Counted from the first letter of the stretch, positions 23,076-35,660 are shown. The stretch is 64,000 bases of DNA from Onthophagus taurus (GCF_036711975.1 NC_091976.1:34782001-34846000), one strand, 5' to 3'. A program made the numbers and translations. Notes: a model not told the origin generated them from the letters alone.

Positions 23076-24327
23076 TTTAAGAAATAAAAAAGAACTTCAC
23101 ACAAGGGTTAAAATCAACGTATATTGCTACAAATGAAATTGGAAATTCACTTTCTACGTTCTACTTTGTGCACGCGAGGCCTTGTACTCTTAAGTCACAC
23201 TTAAGTTTTCTTCTGAGCTGAGTCACAGAACCAAGCGAGGATTCAGCGCACGAAACGCTTAGGAAGAACTGGTTTTGGGGGGGAAGACGTAAAATAGTTT
23301 AAATTAAAAATTTATGCTAAAAATTGCTTTATTTCATTTTATATTATAATTTTAACACATTTTTTAAATTGATGAAAAATTTTATTTTATTAATTACAAT
23401 TTGAAACTTTTTATTATTAGTTATGCTATTGACTAAAAGATGCCGCTTATAAGTAATGATTAAAATTTCAATTAATTTAGAGCCATCTAATTACCAAGTA
23501 CTAAACTAATTCTTTAATTTTAATTATTTTTTAAAATAATAAATAATTTAATTTCTTTTAATTTTTTTAATAACATACTGAAATGTAATGAAAAATAAAG
23601 ATCGATAATCTTTTATTTTTTTGTGTAACACCCACTTCACGTGGACGTAGGTTCCCATTATGTTACGTTAACGTTACAGTTTATCGTCTCTCTATTTTAT
23701 ATTTGAACATCGCAGCCGTGCTCGTTCCGGAAAAGCCCCTTCGCCAACCATTACCGTGGGACAACGATTTTACCGAATTTGTTGTTAGCTTTTACGTCGA
23801 TTGCACATCGTTTTGTATTATTAGGTACTCAACTAAAATAATAGCTTTTCGGGGATTAAATCAAATTTTTTCTGGAAATTTCAATAATATTATCTTGTAA
23901 CTCTTATATCATAAACTAAAATATTTAAGCTTCATTTTAACATACATATCATATCATGATTCTTATTATGTTTGATTTTTAAATTTAACATTAACACAAT
24001 TGGGTACTTAATTGAATAGTGAGTTAATTTTAGCTAAGTTATAAAAAAAATTGTTTCCGCAACATTTTTAGAGGTAACGGAAATCCCAATGTAAAATGCA
24101 TTTTAATAAAGCCGAAACTAACGCAGATCTTTATATATAACCGGTCCTAACCGGTTTTGCAAAATTAAAATTTTATATTTATTGAGGCAAACACGCCGCT
24201 ACTAGCCGCTACTTTTACGGGTTAGCTAGCGCACTACCAGCACGGAATTAGGCAGCCTTTATAATGTACAGATTTTTAATGGGGATGTATGCAATAGACT
24301 TTACTTAGTATATGCTTTGTTAATATA
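23076..24327. other. Tetraspanin 5' flank and gene-free spacer
   Basis: Bases 23150-23300 are GC-richer with a TGAGTCA word (AP-1/Maf-like, near 23220) and a CTTAAGTCACACTTAAG palindrome, likely the tetraspanin promoter region. The rest is AT-rich with no recognised gene; a 65-codon frame at 23703-23900 has no recognisable homology. Confidence 0.4.
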
Positions 24328-26028
24328 AACTGACCGGCAAAAAAAAACGGCCACTATAAATTAGCCAAAACTTCAAAGCTGGCTTTCTCGCGAACCGCGC
24401 ATTCGATTTTGATGATTGTTTTTTTGATCGAAAGGTTGATTCTTCGGTAATAATCCTGCGATAGAAATTTTCATTTAGATTTTAATTTGAGCATATACGG
24501 GTTGCAAGAATGAGAAAAACTTTTGTTTCTCGAAATTTGTAATACCCTGTGGGGTGCAACTGCTACAGCAGATAGTGTTAACTGGAATCACACGGTAGCC
24601 CAATCTTTTCTGAACATCTTGTTTTTTTATTCACTCTATTATCTTTATTACTAACGAAGATGCAGTGTTTTAAAGCGAACGCCTGTAAAAACAAGACAAA
24701 CAAGCATAAAAAAAGCTAAGGTGGCGCGCTAGGTAGCGTATGTCATTTGTTTCGAATAGTAAATTGACAGTTGTTAAAGATTTTTACAGTCTTTTAACAT
24801 AATAGCAATCCCGTTGTCAGTAACTGATGTTGCGGCTATTGTTACTTTAATTGAGGATGGCAAAAGTCAGCAATACGTTGCCCATACGTTGGGTGTACCC
24901 TGAACAACAGTTCAGGATGCCTGGAACCAATATGTGGAAACAGGAAATTTCACTAGGCGGCAAGGTTTCGGTAGAAGACGAGTGACAACAGCAGTTGATG
25001 ACCGATGTATTGTTCTAAACACTCTGAGGAATTTTAGAAAGACAGCTATAGAAACTCGGCATCCTCTTCAGATGGTGCGTGGGGTTGGCGTAAGTGAAAG
25101 AACTATTCATCGAAGACTTGATAAAAGTGATCTGACTGCAAGAAGACCTGCCAAAAGACCTCGGCTGCTCCAGAGACATCGGCGAGCACGTCTTCAATTT
25201 GGGCGCGTACGTATGAATTAGGGAATGGAACAACTCCGGTCGTAATGAAAGGTTTGCGACCTGCACCATTTCGGAAAGAGTACCTTTCCATGGAGGTTCT
25301 ATTCCCATTTTATTGGTGACGGATTCATGCTAATGCATGACAATGCGCGACCGCACGTAGCACGTGTGGTTAACGAATATCTTGATGAAGTAGGGTATTG
25401 AACGGATAGAGTGGCTCGCGTGCAGCCCGGACCTTAACCCTATCGAATATCTTTGGGACCAACTTGAGAGACGCATTCGTCGTCGTCCTGTCCTACCGGA
25501 CAATCTTCAAGAGTTACAAATTGCTTTTGAAGAAGAGTTTACCGCAATTGCTCACTGACATCAACGACATGCACCATTTGAAGACGACACCGAGCTTCTA
25601 CAGCTGTCGTTCTACGATTGCTTAGAACAATAAAACGGTCATCAGCTACTATTGTCACTCGTCTTGTTTTCACAGGCGATCGCTTGAAAATACTGCATCT
25701 TCGTTAGTAACAGAGATAATAGAGTGAATAAAAAAACAAAATGCTCAGAATAGATTGGGCTACCATTTGATTCCAGTTAACACCCTCTGCTGTAGCAGCT
25801 GCACCCCATAGGGTATTACAAATTTCGGGAAAAAAAGGTTTTCTCATTCTTGCACCCCGTATATGCTCAAATTAATATCCGAATAAAAATTTCTATCGCA
25901 GGATTATTACAGAAGAATCAACGTTTCGATCAAAAAAAGAATCATCAAAATCGAATGAGTGGTTCGCGAGTAAGCCAGCTTTGAAATTGTGGCTACATTT
26001 TGGTGGCCGGTTTTTTTGCCGGTCAGTG
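24328..26028 (+). mobile_element. Tc1-like element with very long inverted arms
   Basis: Ends AACTGACCGGCAAAAAAAAA and the complement of CACTGACCGGCAAAAAAACC, flanked by TA (24326-24327 and 26029-26030). The inverted arms cover about 370 bases each, as far as the GATGCAGT / ACTGCATC words at 24660 and 25700. Beyond that, 25560-25670 is an inverted copy of transposase sequence also present at 24975-25085, so the right half is rearranged. Length 1701 bp. Confidence 0.88.
24815..25620 (+). pseudogene. Tc1-type transposase remnant
   Basis: Reads VTLIEDGKSQQYVAHTLGVP, stop, TTVQDAWNQYVETGNFTRR and QGFGRRRVTTAVDDRCIV, the paired-like HTH and GRPR-like linker of Tc1 proteins, to RARLQFGRVRMN at 25221. 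The middle of the catalytic domain is missing. It resumes with CSPDLNPIEYLWDQLERRIRRR, which holds the final E, and breaks again near 25555. Cannot encode an active enzyme. Confidence 0.82.
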
Positions 26029-26030
26029 TA

Positions 26031-27415
26031 CTTTTATTCAATAATAACGATAACAATAATCGAGGTTGATTGTTGTTCCTTATTTTCTTAGACAATCCTT
26101 GAACACTAAATACGTTAACATTTAGTTTTATACCTAAAAAGGTGAGGTGAGAGTAAATCTAGAGATGATTTCCAGGAAAAAACGGATAAAAAATATTGAT
26201 TATTTGGAAAACCAGACGTGCATTCTTGTTTACGATGGAAGCTTTTTAGCGTAATGTACCCAGATTACCTAGGATATGAGAGGTTCCTTTAAAATATACG
26301 CTTTTGTGTTATATATAACTAAGCCGGTACAGGATTGGCTAAATTTTTCTTTTTACTTTCCACACTGATGATTCACTTAACATAGAAATATAAAAAATCT
26401 TACATTATAAATGTTAGTTAAACTTAAATTATAAAAGTTATAAGTGAATGATTAAATTTCTGCTTACTTAATTACAAAGTTTTAAATTTACAATAAACAG
26501 ACGTTGTTGGTCTTGAAGTAAACTGAGTGGATCGAATGTAATTTAACACCTCAAAACAATACTAAATATCAATTAATTAATTAATGAAAAAAAAATTTTT
26601 TTTCGAATATTTTAAAACGTACTCCCAAAACCATATTCCTTATTATTAACAATAGCGTTGACGCCGAAGAATGATCGTACAATGGGGAGGATCACTTTTG
26701 TTGTGTTTAATCCGGCCGGGATCAAAGGCTATTTTTGACGAGGTTAAACCCGCTTTCTTACCACCTTGGTATACTAATACATTAACGTCACTCAAGTTTC
26801 ATACGATTAAATCTAATCTATTGTAACTATACATTCAAACATTCATGTAAGAAACTGCAAAGAATGAAACCAAATCTTCTTTGTTATAATATTTAAATCA
26901 ATTTTGATTCATGAACTATCGAAAAAAAATTAACTAATTTATGTTATTAAATAATCGGCTTATAAGCTAAGTCGTGCTCCCACTGTATGATAACGCGATC
27001 CACCAGGACAGACCAAAACCGCTAATTTCCCAGTAATCCTTGCTCCGGAATGGTAGTGTGTGTGTAGGTCGCATTAGCTTCCCCGATACACATACTGGTT
27101 AAGGTCCAAAGCATTTGCGCTAATATGCCTATTCTCGACGGCGACCGTAATGGTTATATCACAGTATGAATACTCCCCACTCCATTCTCTATCTACAAAC
27201 ACCACGATGGTTCTACTTATCTAGTTATGGACCACTCCGTTCTACAATAATTACGTTTAGATAGGTATTAGTATTGTGGTTTTACAGTTATTAACTGAAA
27301 TAATGCATCAATTATTATTAAATTATTTCAATAATAAGACTGAAATTACCTTTAAGGTATATCGGAAATACACATAAATGAATACATTCTAAGCGTCAAT
27401 ATGTATCGACTACTG
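26031..27415. other. Gene-free spacer
   Basis: AT-rich apart from two GC-richer blocks (26640-26790 and 26970-27240) in which I recognise no protein, RNA gene or transposon. They could be remnants of unrecognised elements. Confidence 0.35.
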
Positions 27416-27538
27416 AAATCCTTAAGAACAGAAAAGACACAAATTGTAGTGTTAAAGATAGTAAGGACGAAATACTGAGGGAGGAAAATGAAATTATGAA
27501 AAGATAAAGAGAGTATTATGGAGAGTTACTTAACAAAT
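27416..27538 (+). pseudogene. Fragment of a non-LTR retrotransposon reverse-transcriptase ORF
   Basis: The frame reads VKDSKDEILREENEIMKR, stop, REYYGELLNKS. This matches the linker that joins endonuclease and reverse transcriptase in LINE proteins (typically ending RWREYFEELL). Only about 40 codons remain. It abuts the palindromic element that starts at 27545. Confidence 0.65.
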
Positions 27539-27544
27539 CGTAAG

Positions 27545-28674
27545 AGTAGTGTAAGAATGCCGGTTCTAGACCGGAAGTTAAGCCTGCCAATCCTGCGGTG
27601 ACGTCACGCCTCAATGTATTAGGTATAGGGGGGGATACCAACCAAAGTTTGGGGGAAAAAAATTAGGTTGGTATTAAAAGTAACTAGAGATCTAGGGATT
27701 TTTGGAAAATTAAATAGAAAAATTTAAATACAATGGCGCCACCTATGATTGAGTGGTGTAAGTACTAGATTTAGGAATTTTTTATAAAATTAAACAGAAA
27801 AATTTAAATATAATGACGTTAGCTATGATTGAGATTGTGGAGAACATGGTTTACCAACCATTGGGATGTGTTGGGAACACTTAGGATCGATTTATTTTTT
27901 ATACTGTGAGTAATTTCTATTGATTTTCGAGTTTTTCTTTTGATAATTTTATTTTTTTTAATTTTATCAACAGTTGTTATTGGAAATTTGTTTATCTAGA
28001 GAGATGTTATTGCGTCTAACCACATTTTTTTTTTTGCTGTACATTATCTCTACCGCCTGGTGCGAAATTTATTCATTCCGAACTTACACTCCAAACTGTT
28101 CACTTGAAGTTTATACACCGCTTATTGAAAAGATGGAACATCTAAATCGTTTAGGACAGTGTGAATTTTTACCTAAGAAAAAAGTGAGTGATTTACATTT
28201 GCTGAAATTGTTGAACTACGTGAAATGTGTTTGGTATATCTTGGAAAACTTAACAAGACATGTACTGTGCAAAAGATTGAATTTATAAAGAAGAAGAAGA
28301 AGAATATTGGTTCAAATGATGAAATTCCATCGGCATCTATTTCTTAAATGTAGTCATTTCAAGTTAATCACAGATTATATTATATATTGGTTTTTTTATA
28401 TATTATGCTAATATAATTTATTGTTAATTTGAAATGTAATGATTTTTTTTTATTTTTAATCCCATATTCCCACTCAATCATAGGTTTCGCCATTGTATTT
28501 AAATTTTTCTATTTAATTTTCTAAAAATCCCTAGATCTCTAGTTACTTTTAATACCAACCTAATTTTTTCCCCCCCAAACTTTGGTTGGTATCCCCTATA
28601 CCTAATACATTGAGGCGTGACGTCACCGCAGGATTGGCAGGATTAACTTAAAGAACCGGCATTCTTACACTACT
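27545..28674. mobile_element. Palindrome-ended element with 6-bp CGTAAG duplication and an internal ORF
   Basis: Ends AGTAGTGTAAGAATGCCGGT and its near-complement, arms about 230 bp each, through GGTGACGTCACGCCTCAATG and TACCAACCAAAG. CGTAAG is present at 27539-27544 and 28675-28680. The left arm contains a diverged partial duplication (AAATTTAAATACAATGGCG and AAATTTAAATATAATGACG). The interior has no transposase but carries a small reading frame with a signal peptide. Superfamily unknown to me. Confidence 0.75.
28004..28288 (+). CDS. Small putative secreted protein inside palindromic element
   Basis: Not recognised. It begins MLLRLTTFFFLLYIISTAWC, a good signal peptide, and the mature part starts near EIYSFRTYTPNCSLEVYTPL with cysteines at CSL, QCEF and later. 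The frame ends at 28288. From about 28185 the +1 frame reads FTFAEIVELREMCLVYLGKL and continues to a stop near 28347 after a lysine run, and looks at least as protein-like. A GTGAGT donor-like word lies at the switch (28174-28179). So either a frameshift or a splice event changes the C-terminus. Could be captured host sequence or chance. Confidence 0.35.
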   Translation: MLLRLTTFFFLLYIISTAWCEIYSFRTYTPNCSLEVYTPLIEKMEHLNRLGQCEFLPKKKVSDLHLLKLLNYVKCVWYILENLTRHVLCKRLNL

Positions 28675-28680
28675 CGTAAG

Positions 28681-29484
28681 AATACATTGCGAATGATGTA
28701 TAAAAACCCTAAATATACATTAGATTACTTATTATATAGTAGACACTTTTCGATTTTGATTACTTGGAAGTTTTTACTTATTCAAATCTCTTATTTGCAA
28801 CATTATCTTGTTTTGCTAAGTAGCTTAGTGCTAGTTAAATAAACTTTATTTAATTCGCTAAAAAGTTCTTTATGTTTAGAGGTTTATATGTTTCTTTCTA
28901 ACCATGTATGTTGTTTCACCTCGAAATAAAATAAAAGGAGAGATTGTGATAAATGATTGTAGACGTTAACTTAGATAAAATAAATAGTCATCATCAGTTA
29001 GAATTTAGGAAACGTTCAAAGATGGGGAAAAAATATTTCATAACTATTTTTTATTATTTATTTTTCGAGATTATTGCGTGTATGTTTGGCGGGCAATTTA
29101 AGCTCGTTCACTGCCACGCCTCTTCAGTGTTGCGTTACACACTCGGTGGTGGTAGACGGTGAAAGCGAGCCACTAGACGACGATGACGACGACACGAGCA
29201 CCAGAACAGCAACAGCAGCACGATAGCGAGGCCTGCGGTTTTCGATACCGCAACGCTGAAATGTCGGTTAGACACCTCAAATGTGTTCTGCTAAAGGCAG
29301 CCATCCTCCTCCTTCTCCTCTCTTAATACACATAGTGTACCTACCAACCAACCAACCAACTACAAGCCCGGTAATTTTGAATTAATCGCTCAAAGAGAAC
29401 GTTGAACATATGTTTAAGCGCTGTTACATTCCGTAAATAATGTTTTATTAATCAATCTATAATAAGAATGATTATAATTGTATG
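28681..29484. other. Gene-free spacer with a GC-richer island
   Basis: 28681-29080 is AT-rich. 29090-29350 is GC-rich, with GACGAC/CAGCAG runs and ACCAACC repeats, in the style of a 5' untranslated exon or promoter. No coding exon can be attached to it. Confidence 0.35.
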
Positions 29485-30131
29485 TACAGGGTGTCCCAAT
29501 TTCGATGTCCGCATAGGCTATCTCCGAAACTAAAAGAGATAGAAAAAAAGTAGCTTACATGTCATGATCCCGTTTTTCGAGAAAATGCTAATGCCGAAAA
29601 CTCCGAACAGCTATCGTCTTTTGTTTTCACCCTATCGGCAAAAACTGAAAATTTTGCAAAAACGACAATCGCGAATATCTCACTTATTATCAAAGATGGA
29701 GTATTATAAATAAAACATTATATGGGCACCTTTTTACGAAGAATTCAGTGGCGTAGGTAGAATTTTTTTCCCATCTTTTATTTTCGAGATTTTAGACGTA
29801 ACTTTATTTTTTTAAATGGAAACCATAGTTGGCTATGACTTAAAATAATTTGTTATTTTCTTCTGATAACAAATATATATAGTTTGTGGGGTATATTTCT
29901 TATAGTTATTGAATAATTAACAAAAATTCATTTTGTTCCATCTAAATCTAATGTATGTATTTAAAAGTTAATGTTGCTATGGTGATAACCATACATACTA
30001 TGATGGAATATAATGTATCAATTTGTTTGTTCTTTCTAAAACTATTGTATGTATTTAAAACTTAATGTTGTTATGGTAATAACCATACCATGAGGGAAAG
30101 GATTGTTTCCAATTATTGGCAAAGTTTGTAG

Positions 30132-30456
30132 CAAGGACAGTAGAATCTAACAGGACTGCTACATCCATTGTATTTTTGTAGTCGACTACGGGTTGGTTGC
30201 CCGCACTCTACGTCACACTATTTGCCACGCCTGATAACTGTCTATGTTTTTAGAGGTTATATGATAGACATTAATACGTCTAAAAACATAAAACTTCAAA
30301 ACTAATATGAATACGTCTAGGATATAACCTCTAAAAACACACAGCAAACGCATAGACTATAACAACAGCTAGGCGTGGAAAATGGTGTGACGTAGTTTGC
30401 TGGTAGGCTGTCACAACAATGGATGTAGCAGTCCTGTTAGATTCTACTGTCCTTGA
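30132..30456. mobile_element. 325-bp palindromic MITE with 8-bp duplication
   Basis: Ends CAAGGACAGTAGAATCTAAC and its complement, with arms continuing through AGGACTGCTACATCCATTGT. GTTTGTAG is duplicated at 30124-30131 and 30457-30464, suggesting a hAT-type insertion. Its inner part (30235-30350) is a second inverted structure around AGAGGTTATAT and ATATAACCTCT. It lies inside the transposase remnant. Confidence 0.82.
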
Positions 30457-31113
30457 GTTTGTAGTAGTATTTAAAAATTCACTAACAACTCTGGCATTAT
30501 GTGCTGGTGCTTCGTCATATTGAAAATATATCATTTGAGACATATTTAGTGGCAAATTGTCGTCCAAAGGCTCAATGTGCTGCCTTAATATATTGAGATA
30601 TTTCCCTGAGTTTAAGTTTTTATGGTAGACACTATATGCCAAAATTCTATTATCTAAAAGGGCACACCATACATTGAACCCCAATCTTCTTTGAACACTC
30701 AAAGACTTCATCGGTCCAGATTACATTTTGAACAAACAGCAGATTATTTAATTTTTTAAATATCATCTACAAAATTCTAATCTTCGATTGACATCTCCGG
30801 CACGTAAATAATGAGTTAGCCCCGCTTTGTATGGTTTATACTTATTTTTCTTTCATATTCGGGAGCAGCGTCTTTTGGGTCAGACGTCTTGTTGCAATTT
30901 CTCTTGCAGGTCATTTTGGTATGTTTTTGTATGTGGTTTGGGGAAGGACCAAATATCCATTAAATTTTCTGCTGACCGGCTGAAGGTTCGTACGTGCGGT
31001 TGTCTTCTTTCTGGATATCTTGTGAAATAAAATTCCGCGGCTAACGTCGCATTGTTATCTGATAACATGTAGCATTCCATCATGTTACATTTTTCATAAT
31101 TTTCGAAATTCAT
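30331..31113 (-). pseudogene. Tc3/mariner-like transposase remnant (DUF4817-type N-terminus)
   Basis: The N-terminal segment (31113-30880) reads YEKCNMMECYMLSDNNATLA and YPERRQPHVRTFSRSAENL, typical of the DUF4817 helix-turn-helix of insect transposases. The C-terminal segment (30711-30457) reads GFNVWCALLDNRILAYSVY and MIYFQYDEAPAHNARVVSEFLN, containing the second catalytic D. Past the inserted MITE, the frame continues FANNWKQSF at about 30123-30080 before entering the arm, so the last catalytic part is gone. Confidence 0.75.
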
Positions 31114-31767
31114 TGTAAAGTTTTATTCAGTTTTGTTATACTTTGACACTTAACACGCTGGTGCATAATTCCAGCACATAATGCCAGAGTTGATATCGAA
31201 TTTTTAAATACAAACTTTGGCAATTATTTGATACATTATGTTCCATCATAGTATGTATGGTTATCACCATAGCAACATTAACTTTTAAATACATACATTA
31301 GTTTTAGACAGAACAAAATGAATTTTTGTTAGTTATTCAATAACCATAAGAAATATACCCTACAAACTATATATATTTGTTATCAGAAGAAAATAACAAA
31401 TTATTTTAAGTCATAGCCAACTATGGTTTCCATTTAAAAAAATAAAGTTACGTCTAAAATCTCGAAAATAAAAGATGGGAAAAAAATTCTACCTACGCCA
31501 CTGAATTCTTCGTAAAAAGTAGCCCATATAATGTTTTATTTATAATACTCCTACTTTTTTCATAATAAGTGAGATATTTGCGAATGTCGTTTTCGCAAAA
31601 TTTTCAGTTTTTGCCGATAGGGCGAAAACAAAAGACGATAGCTGTTCGGAGTTTTCGACATTAACATTTTCTCAAAAAACGGGATCATGACATGTAAGCT
31701 ACTTTTTTTCTATCTCTTTTAGTTTCGGAGATAGCCTATGCGGACATCGAAATTGGGACACCCTGTA

Positions 31768-34313
31768 CATTTAGATGTTTATTATTATTCGCCAAGAAAG
31801 AAGTTTTTTGAAATTTTCTCTGGCGACCAATAATTTGTCCCCCCGTTTTTTTATAACGCTAAACTTTTAATAAAACAGCACCAGATACCGTGCAAAAGAA
31901 TATAATTAAGAGTTAGCCGCCGCGAAAGCGGGTAGGTAACGCAAAACTTTCGTTATAATTTCTGGCGTCGCGACGCCTTACGATATTTTGTTCCTTAACA
32001 TAAAACAACCCCTCCTTTTAGTTCTTGTAGTTCTTCTAGTTACGCTTCTTACCAAATTTAAATCTTCTCAGATCATATCAATTTTCTTTTGGAAATACAT
32101 AGTGGTAGTAGTAGTTTATTTCGATTTGAGTAAAAGGGAAAATTTGGTTTAGCCGATTCGGGAATGGGGCGGGTGGACACGAGGGGATTGAAAATTGAAT
32201 TCCAGAAACCTCGAAACGGTGCGGGCGTAGCCGCCGCATCGCTACTGCTGTGCTTTCTGCTGCTCCCGCCGTCCCGATCATTCAATTTCGTAGTAAATTG
32301 TTCATAACGGAAGCTCATATCCTGTCGGGTTTGGACGAAGAGAGGGAGGAACCCGGTTCCCCAAATCAACTTCTCTCTTCACCAACAGATTCAAATTCAT
32401 TTCTAATTTTCTAAAACCGAATTAATAATAATTAATAATTATTTGCTGTGTTTATTGAAATATATTTAGGGGTTGTACCTTTCTATTACTTGAAACTTTA
32501 ACGATCGTTAGTGATGTCACCGCGATAAATGAGCAATAGATATTCCGGACGAGGGCAGGTCGTCCCATTAAGGACGCAAATTATACACGGAACGTTTCGT
32601 CGCGGTGACATAATCTAAAGTTATTACTGTCCGGGGGTAACTGCCTAGCAAATCATCGAATCGAAGATTATCCTCCACACCATTGCCGAGGAGACCAAGC
32701 CACTAAACGTCCACTCAAATTAATTTACATCCCTTTACCACGTTCCATCAAATATAGGTATAAACTTTAAAAATGTTTGGGGGACATTAAGAAAAGCAAG
32801 CAAAGTGAAAAAAATTTAATCAACATTTCACCCGCACACATCTTAATTAATACCACATCAATTTGTTCCGGACATGCACTCACACATCTATTTTTAAAAT
32901 GAAATTCCCGTTAATTGTTCATTGACTCGGATCAAATCAAATCGAACCGAATCAATTTGGTCGGGGCTAATTACTCGCGCAGTTTATCGTATTGTTTAAT
33001 TGTTATTACCGTTTTTTTTAAACGTTTTTTTATCGATCCTTATTCGAGGCGTATCGTCGTTTTATTTGTTGTTGTTGGGATGCGCCGCCGCGTCCTCCCA
33101 TTTTAAATGGTCGATCGTTTGTCCATCGCGAATCCGACCCATTAATTTCGTTTATATTTACAGCACGCGACGCGCACGGTACTCGAATTACGGCGAATTA
33201 AAGCTTTTATTATGAAATAGCGGCATCGGTGTGTACGGGATCAAACCAAAACGCGAATTCTAATGAATTTATTTCGGTCGAGTTTACTGGATTTGCCCGG
33301 CGTCCGAGAGGATTACCTAAATTATTACGACCCCGGAATTGGTGTGTAATTAAGCTGATTTTGGGGTTGGATACGAATTTTGGGACTAGTAGGTTAGGTG
33401 GTTCAATTGTTGGTTTACGAGGGTACAAAGAACAGAAATAACGTAATTGATTTTCAACAAAAACCACCTTGAATTGGGACGTTTAATGGAAATTCAGATT
33501 CTCCCTAGATAATTGTTGGATTATTGACAAACTATATCTGAATATATGCGTGTATATATACATTAATATTCGAGATATTTCGGTTAAAATTGGGTTAATT
33601 TCCTGGATTAATCATTTAAAAATTTCATATTGATTTAATTCAATATTTAAAAAGACGTAGTAAACGTTTTTAAAAACTTTTTTATGTCCATGGTATTTAT
33701 GACATCCAATTTTATTTAATAATTAAATACTTTTGTTAGTAACAAAAGTTTTCTGAGTACGTCAGGAATAATACACGATTTTCAATTCATTCGTAATATT
33801 ATTATAATGTCCACAATCATTAACTAACAATAAGAGCATCTATCCTTCTCGGAAGTATAATAGATATTTGCAGACTTCAAAGACTTCTTAGTATGTGATA
33901 AACTAACATTTCAAAAAATTCTTGCTAAAACATTGAACAGGTGCGATGGTCCTGAGTGGTGTTGCTCCTAAAAACAGAGTTGCTTTTGTTTGTGAGAAAC
34001 GATTTATTTGACGCCATCAAAAAGTTAAATTTCGTGATTATTCAACGTAAGATGAAAGTAAGATTCTAATGATATACGGACGATTTCCATTTACTTGCAA
34101 TATATGTATACCATCTGACAATATGACTGAGAAGAAAACTAAGGTTCCTAATACATATGAATCTAGTAGTTGCAGCCATTCGTGAAAAAGAAAAAGTTCT
34201 CTATCACTCTTAAAATAACGGGATAGAAAGGAAAAATAGATATTTGAAACCACAGTTAATCTTAGCTACACATTCGAACAGTTCATTAATTTAAAAGAGA
34301 CCAACTTTATATG
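31768..34313. other. Gene-free region, mixed AT-rich and GC-richer islands
   Basis: GC-richer blocks lie at 31900-32000, 32130-32370, 32500-32720 and 33020-33440. Frames of up to 98 codons occur in them on both strands, but none resembles a known protein and the overlapping frames suggest composition effects. The block at 33020-33300 is the most GC-rich and could be a promoter or untranslated exon. 33500-34310 is plain AT-rich sequence. Confidence 0.35.
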
Positions 34314-34315
34314 TA

Positions 34316-34912
34316 CAGGGTGTCCAAATTTCGATGGGTTTGCAGGGTATCTCAGTTATTATGAAAGATAGAAAGCCGCGAACCTGAGCTACTTTTTTGT
34401 GAAACTTACAATGGCGCAAACCAAATTTTCATAGCTCTCGTCGTTTTTGATATACAGGGAGTGTTTAAAAATTTACGATTTTCAGACACCTCCTGTATCT
34501 CGGCTAGCCGTAAACGTAAAAACGGGTTCTAATACATTTTTTCACGTAGAATCCAATGGTGCACGTAGAATTTTTCTAGTCGTCACGGTTTTTGAGTTAT
34601 AAAGAGTTAAGTATTTTAGAAGTTGAGTATTCAGTATTTGAGTTGTGTTTATAACTCAAAAACCGTAATGACTAGAAATATTCTACGTGTACCATTGGAT
34701 TCCACATGAAAAAATCTATTAGAACCCGTTTTTACTTTTTTATTAAGTTTCCGGATAGCCGAGATACAGGAGGAGTTTGAAAATCATAAATTTCAAACAC
34801 TATGGGCTATGAAAATTTGGTTTGCGCCATTGTAAGTTTGACAAAAAAGTAGCTCAGGTTCGCGAAAGCCGCAACTTTCTATCTTTCATAATAACTGAGA
34901 TACCCTGCATAC
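34316..34912. mobile_element. Palindromic MITE, copy 1 (right end lost)
   Basis: Starts CAGGGTGTCCAAATTTCGAT after TA at 34314-34315 and folds on itself about 34625. The return arm matches as far as GAGATACCCTGCAT, then stops about 30 bases before the expected terminus. Same family as 36349-36996. Confidence 0.82.
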
Positions 34913-35117
34913 ACTGATAGTGTATGGTGTTAGTTGATGCGTTACGCAACTGGTTGCAGAAATTCAAAATTGTTTGAAATTAGTTGCGCAACGCCATTGG
35001 TTGCTCAACCAATTGCATTGTGTATGAGGTTTGTGCAACATATTCTGCAATAACGATGGTTTCTCTTCACGTGTGTTAGTAGGTGTTCATATTGCTTTTC
35101 TCAATATTGTGTTTTTG

Positions 35118-35660
35118 TACCGGGAATTTCATATAACTCGCAATATATGAATACAGTACCCATAGTTACGAAACTACTGTGCACTTGTACTGTCCGTCAT
35201 AAAATATAACACAGTTTAATAGTACAGGTACTGGATAGTTTTGCAAAGGAAAAGTTTTGCTTGGAAAAAAGTGACGTCCTTATGATAATCCTGAGTTTTC
35301 GACCGTCTTAAGAGATGCACGGCTAAACCGAATGTTTCTGGTTCTAGGTCTAGTGACCTAGAACCAGAAACAGTTGTGGGTACTTTTCATTCAATAAAAA
35401 TATAGCACAATCTAACGCTGAATAACAATTAAAACTTTAACTAACACTAAACCTTGATCCAGAAACATTCGGATATAGCCGAACGTCTCTCAAGCCGGCT
35501 AAACTCGAATGATTCTAGTCCTAGGTCTTAGGTTAGCTCTAGTGATAGTGCTAGTGCAAAATTAAAACTAACACTAGACCTAGAACTAGAAAGTTTCTGG
35601 TTTAGCCATGCGTCTTCAGACTACTAGTTTTAATTCAATAAAAATATACAACCGAACATA
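35118..35660. repeat. Hairpin repeat family, copy with 5' head
   Basis: The head (35118-35300: ACCGGGAATTTCATATAACT, then GGAAAAGTTTTGCTTGG) is shared with 45011-45195. The tail is a series of fold-back units made of TTCTAGGTCTAGTG, TAACACTAGACCTAGAAC and GGCTAAA-type words, e.g. GTTTCTGGTTCTAGGTCTAG facing CTAGAACCAGAAAC at 35338-35370. Confidence 0.7.

Larger units (their letters stand above)
29487..31765 (-). mobile_element. Long inverted-repeat mariner-type element with transposase remnant
   Basis: Ends CAGGGTGTCCCAATTTCGAT in perfect inverted register, TA at 29485-29486 and 31766-31767. Arms of about 500-540 bases match through AAAAACTGAAAATTTTGC, the 29820 AACCATAGTTGGCTATGAC block, and the 29960 ATGTATTTAAAAGTTAATG block. 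The loop holds a minus-strand transposase, which is itself interrupted by a 325-bp MITE. Confidence 0.85.

Noticed and set aside
32073-32369. 98-codon minus-strand frame
   Set aside because: GC-rich island with competing overlapping frames, no recognisable domain.
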